Source of the DNA: Bacteroidota bacterium
Lineage (GTDB): Bacteria > Bacteroidota > Ignavibacteria > UBA10030 > SZUA-254
NCBI GenBank assembly: GCA_036522515.1
Contig: DATDFQ010000024.1
Coordinates: 107,173 to 171,172 of the forward strand
DNA length: 64,000 bases
Direction: 5' to 3'
Both the position numbers and the translations under genes were made by a program. Shown here one piece after another: positions 62,337 to 64,000 of this stretch (position 1 is its first letter; every line of letters begins with the position of its first letter). Below the pieces are notes generated by a model. That model saw only the letters and a program-made list of their open reading frames with translations. It ran no database searches and was not told the origin of the DNA.

Positions 62337-63470
62337 TTACTCCGGTTGAAACTTTTCGACTTCTTCGAGAATGGTCGCGACGATCTCCGATTCCTTCACG
62401 CGTTTCACGACTTCTCCTTTTCGATAGAGAATCGCGACTCCCTTCCCCGCCGCGATGCCGATATCGGCTTCGCTCGCCTCGCCGGGCCCGTTGACGACGC
62501 ACCCGAGGACGGCGATTTTCACGGGCTTCTTGATCCCCTCGAGCTTCTCCTCGAGCTGCGCCATGATGCCGAACAGATCGACCTCCAGCCGCCCGCATGT
62601 GGGGCAGGCGATCAGCTCGATGTTGCGCGACGCCAGGCTGAGTGAACGGAGGATTTCCTTTCCCACCTCGACTTCCTTTACCGGTTCGTCTGTGAGCGAG
62701 ACGCGGATCGTGTCTCCGATCCCCTCGGCGAGGAGCGTCCCGATCCCCACGGCCGACTTGATCGTCCCGATCTTCGTGGTGCCCGCCTCGGTGACTCCAA
62801 GGTGGAGCGGGATGTCTGTGCGCTGGGCGACGAGCCGGTAGGCCTCGATCATCAACCGCACATCCGTCGACTTCACCGAGATGATGACGTCCCTGAAGCC
62901 GAAGTCTTCGCAGATCCCGACGTGCCGCATCGCGCTGTCGAAGAGCGCTTCCGCGGTGGGATAGCCGTGCTTCTCGAGAATGTCCTCCTCCAGCGATCCG
63001 GAATTCACGCCGATCCGGATGGGGATGTTCTTCTCTTTCGCGGCGGTAAGGACCTGCCGGATCCGTTCCTGCGAGCCGATATTGCCGGGATTGAGCCTGA
63101 CCTTGGCGACATTCGCTTCGATCGCCTTCAGGGCGAAGACGTGGTTGAAATGAATATCAGCAACAACCGGAATGGGCGACTGCCGCACGATTTCGCGGAT
63201 GGCTTCCGCCGCCTCCTTGTCGTTCACGGTCACCCGCACGATATCGCAGCCCGCATCAGCCGCCTGACGGATTTGATTTACCGTTCCCTCGACATCCGAC
63301 GTCTTCGTTTTCGTCATCGTCTGCACCGAGATCGGGGCGTCGCCGCCGACGCGGATGCCGCCGATATTCACCTGGCGCGTCTTCCGGCGTACACCAACCT
63401 TGTAAGTGGGATGGGGCCTCGTAGGTGGGCTATTCTGAGTCAGATCAAAAACGGGAATTTGAAGTTCCAT
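62337..63470 (-). CDS. ispG: 4-hydroxy-3-methylbut-2-en-1-yl diphosphate synthase
   Basis: 377 aa iron-sulfur enzyme, penultimate MEP-pathway step. The barrel has KTRQVNIGGIRVGGDAPISVQTMTKTKTSD, DIVRVTVNDKEAAEAI and RLNPGNIGS; the cluster cysteines lie in CPTCGR and GCVVNGPGEA. It is the shorter bacterial type without the extra insert of the plant/Chlamydia form. ispD is at 32324-33043. A repeat (63496-63522) lies just upstream. Confidence 0.96.
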   Translation of the reverse strand: MELQIPVFDLTQNSPPTRPHPTYKVGVRRKTRQVNIGGIRVGGDAPISVQTMTKTKTSDVEGTVNQIRQAADAGCDIVRVTVNDKEAAEAIREIVRQSPIPVVADIHFNHVFALKAIEANVAKVRLNPGNIGSQERIRQVLTAAKEKNIPIRIGVNSGSLEEDILEKHGYPTAEALFDSAMRHVGICEDFGFRDVIISVKSTDVRLMIEAYRLVAQRTDIPLHLGVTEAGTTKIGTIKSAVGIGTLLAEGIGDTIRVSLTDEPVKEVEVGKEILRSLSLASRNIELIACPTCGRLEVDLFGIMAQLEEKLEGIKKPVKIAVLGCVVNGPGEASEADIGIAAGKGVAILYRKGEVVKRVKESEIVATILEEVEKFQPE

Positions 63471-63495
63471 TCGGGATAGGGAGTATGGTGGAGGG

Positions 63496-63522
63496 GGATC
63501 CTTCGCTGCACTCAGGATGACA
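63496..63522. repeat. GGATCCTTCG..CAGGATGACA repeat fragment
   Basis: GGATCCTTCGCTGCACTCAG then GATGACA, a short member of the family at 4222 and 30489. It lies between ispG and the rhomboid gene. Confidence 0.7.
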
Positions 63523-63531
63523 CCAGCGTGG

Positions 63532-64000
63532 TCAATTCAGTTTCTTGCTCGCGTCGAAGAGGATTTTCTTCTCGCTTTCGGTGAGGCTCTGATATCCGTT
63601 CTGGCTGATCTTGTCGAGGATCTCGTCGATGCGCTCCTGATTGACCTGGTCGTCCGGTTCCGGAAGATCGGAATACTTCGCGTCGACGGCGCGCCGGGGA
63701 TCGTACGACGAGTACTCGCCCACCTTTTCGGACGGCACGATACGCTGTGCCGCGCGGGAGATCATCCCCTGGAACGGCAGACGGCGCTGGTCGATCAGCA
63801 GGTAGATGAACCCCACGGCCGCCCCGCCGAGATGGGCGAAATGGGCGATGCCGTCCTGGGTGCCGGCGTATGTCGTCGCCAGCTCCATGAAGATGTAGAT
63901 CATGACGAAGTACCGGGCCCTGATCGGGACGAGGAACGAGAGGAAGATCGGACGATCGGGATAGGTCATCCCGAACGCGATGAGGACGCCATAAATCGCT
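63532..64000 (-). CDS. Rhomboid-family intramembrane protease, 5' end beyond window
   Basis: The visible 156 codons begin AIYGVLIAFGM, the residues that in rhomboids directly follow the catalytic GxSG motif, so the nucleophile Ser lies just past base 64000. The catalytic His is in HFAHLGGAAVGF, at the start of the last visible membrane helix. A cytosolic tail of about 90 residues follows, with a helical segment (VNQERIDEILDKISQNGYQSLTESEKKILFDASKKLN) that resembles the C-terminal domain seen in many Bacteroidota-type rhomboids. The start and N-terminal helices are missing from the window. Confidence 0.85.
   Translation of the reverse strand, partial: AIYGVLIAFGMTYPDRPIFLSFLVPIRARYFVMIYIFMELATTYAGTQDGIAHFAHLGGAAVGFIYLLIDQRRLPFQGMISRAAQRIVPSEKVGEYSSYDPRRAVDAKYSDLPEPDDQVNQERIDEILDKISQNGYQSLTESEKKILFDASKKLN

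Noticed and set aside
1-64000. tRNA, rRNA, riboswitch, transposase or phage genes
   Set aside because: No cloverleaf, rRNA core sequence, transposase or phage structural gene was recognised in any spacer; small RNAs cannot be ruled out without folding software.

Overview
The window is a gene-dense, GC-rich bacterial chromosome segment (about 60% GC by eye) from a Gram-negative, probably a deep lineage of the FCB group (Bacteroidota/Ignavibacteriota/Kryptonia-like). The evidence is lipid A genes (lpxB, lpxK), an outer-membrane barrel protein, and a secreted FG-GAP repeat protein that ends in a Por-type (T9SS) sorting domain with the QNYPNPFNP signature. Nearly all genes lie on the minus strand; only 17342-19336 and 59611-61707 are on the plus strand. 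No rRNA, tRNA, CRISPR array, prophage or insertion sequence was found. The window looks like core chromosome with intergenic hairpin repeats.

Layout. 1-3073: truncated lipoprotein, guanylate-kinase-like enzyme, a 460-bp repeat field, then an ArsR-DoxX-thioredoxin unit. 3176-12226: surface-glycan locus (three GT4 glycosyltransferases, a polysaccharide deacetylase-like protein, a flippase, a DUF2723/GT117 membrane protein). 12269-17110: hemW, two tandem signal peptidases and lepA. 17342-19336: T9SS-type repeat protein. 19500-21389: dnaG. 21713-25584: a four-gene unit with its own strong promoter: two D-Ala-D-Ala-ligase-like ATP-grasp enzymes, a GNAT acetyltransferase and a lysine 2,3-aminomutase. 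25816-31542: recG, an outer-membrane barrel, a class-A-like serine hydrolase, gpsA. 31562-41102: plsY, ispD, queA, ppdK, a class-I glutamine amidotransferase, lpxK, lpxB, an ICMT-like methyltransferase, a HAD phosphatase. 41198-47389: smc and a GH2-fold membrane protein lacking both expected catalytic glutamates. 47667-53435: tpiA, gatB, DinB, sucC, P5C dehydrogenase. 53727-57561: NagZ-like GH3/serine-hydrolase fusion with an amino-sugar kinase. 57724-64000: folD, ymdB, fused 2-oxoacid dehydrogenase E1, glutathione peroxidase, ispG and a truncated rhomboid protease.

How it fits together. Many neighbours overlap by ATGA or sit within 15 bp, so long operons are likely. Housekeeping functions cover envelope assembly (lpx, plsY, gpsA, lepB), isoprenoids (ispD, ispG), translation (lepA, gatB, queA) and replication/chromosome upkeep (dnaG, recG, smc). 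The most promising accessory system is the aminomutase/two-ligase/acetyltransferase operon. The aminomutase keeps the PLP lysine and, at exactly the right spacing, the two aspartates that hold the lysine side chain in the clostridial enzyme, so a beta-lysine-derived small molecule or conjugate is a reasonable hypothesis. Second is the GH2-like predicted pseudoenzyme with a six-helix membrane domain. Third is a set of intergenic hairpin families whose copies differ by compensatory changes, which suggests the structure itself is under selection.
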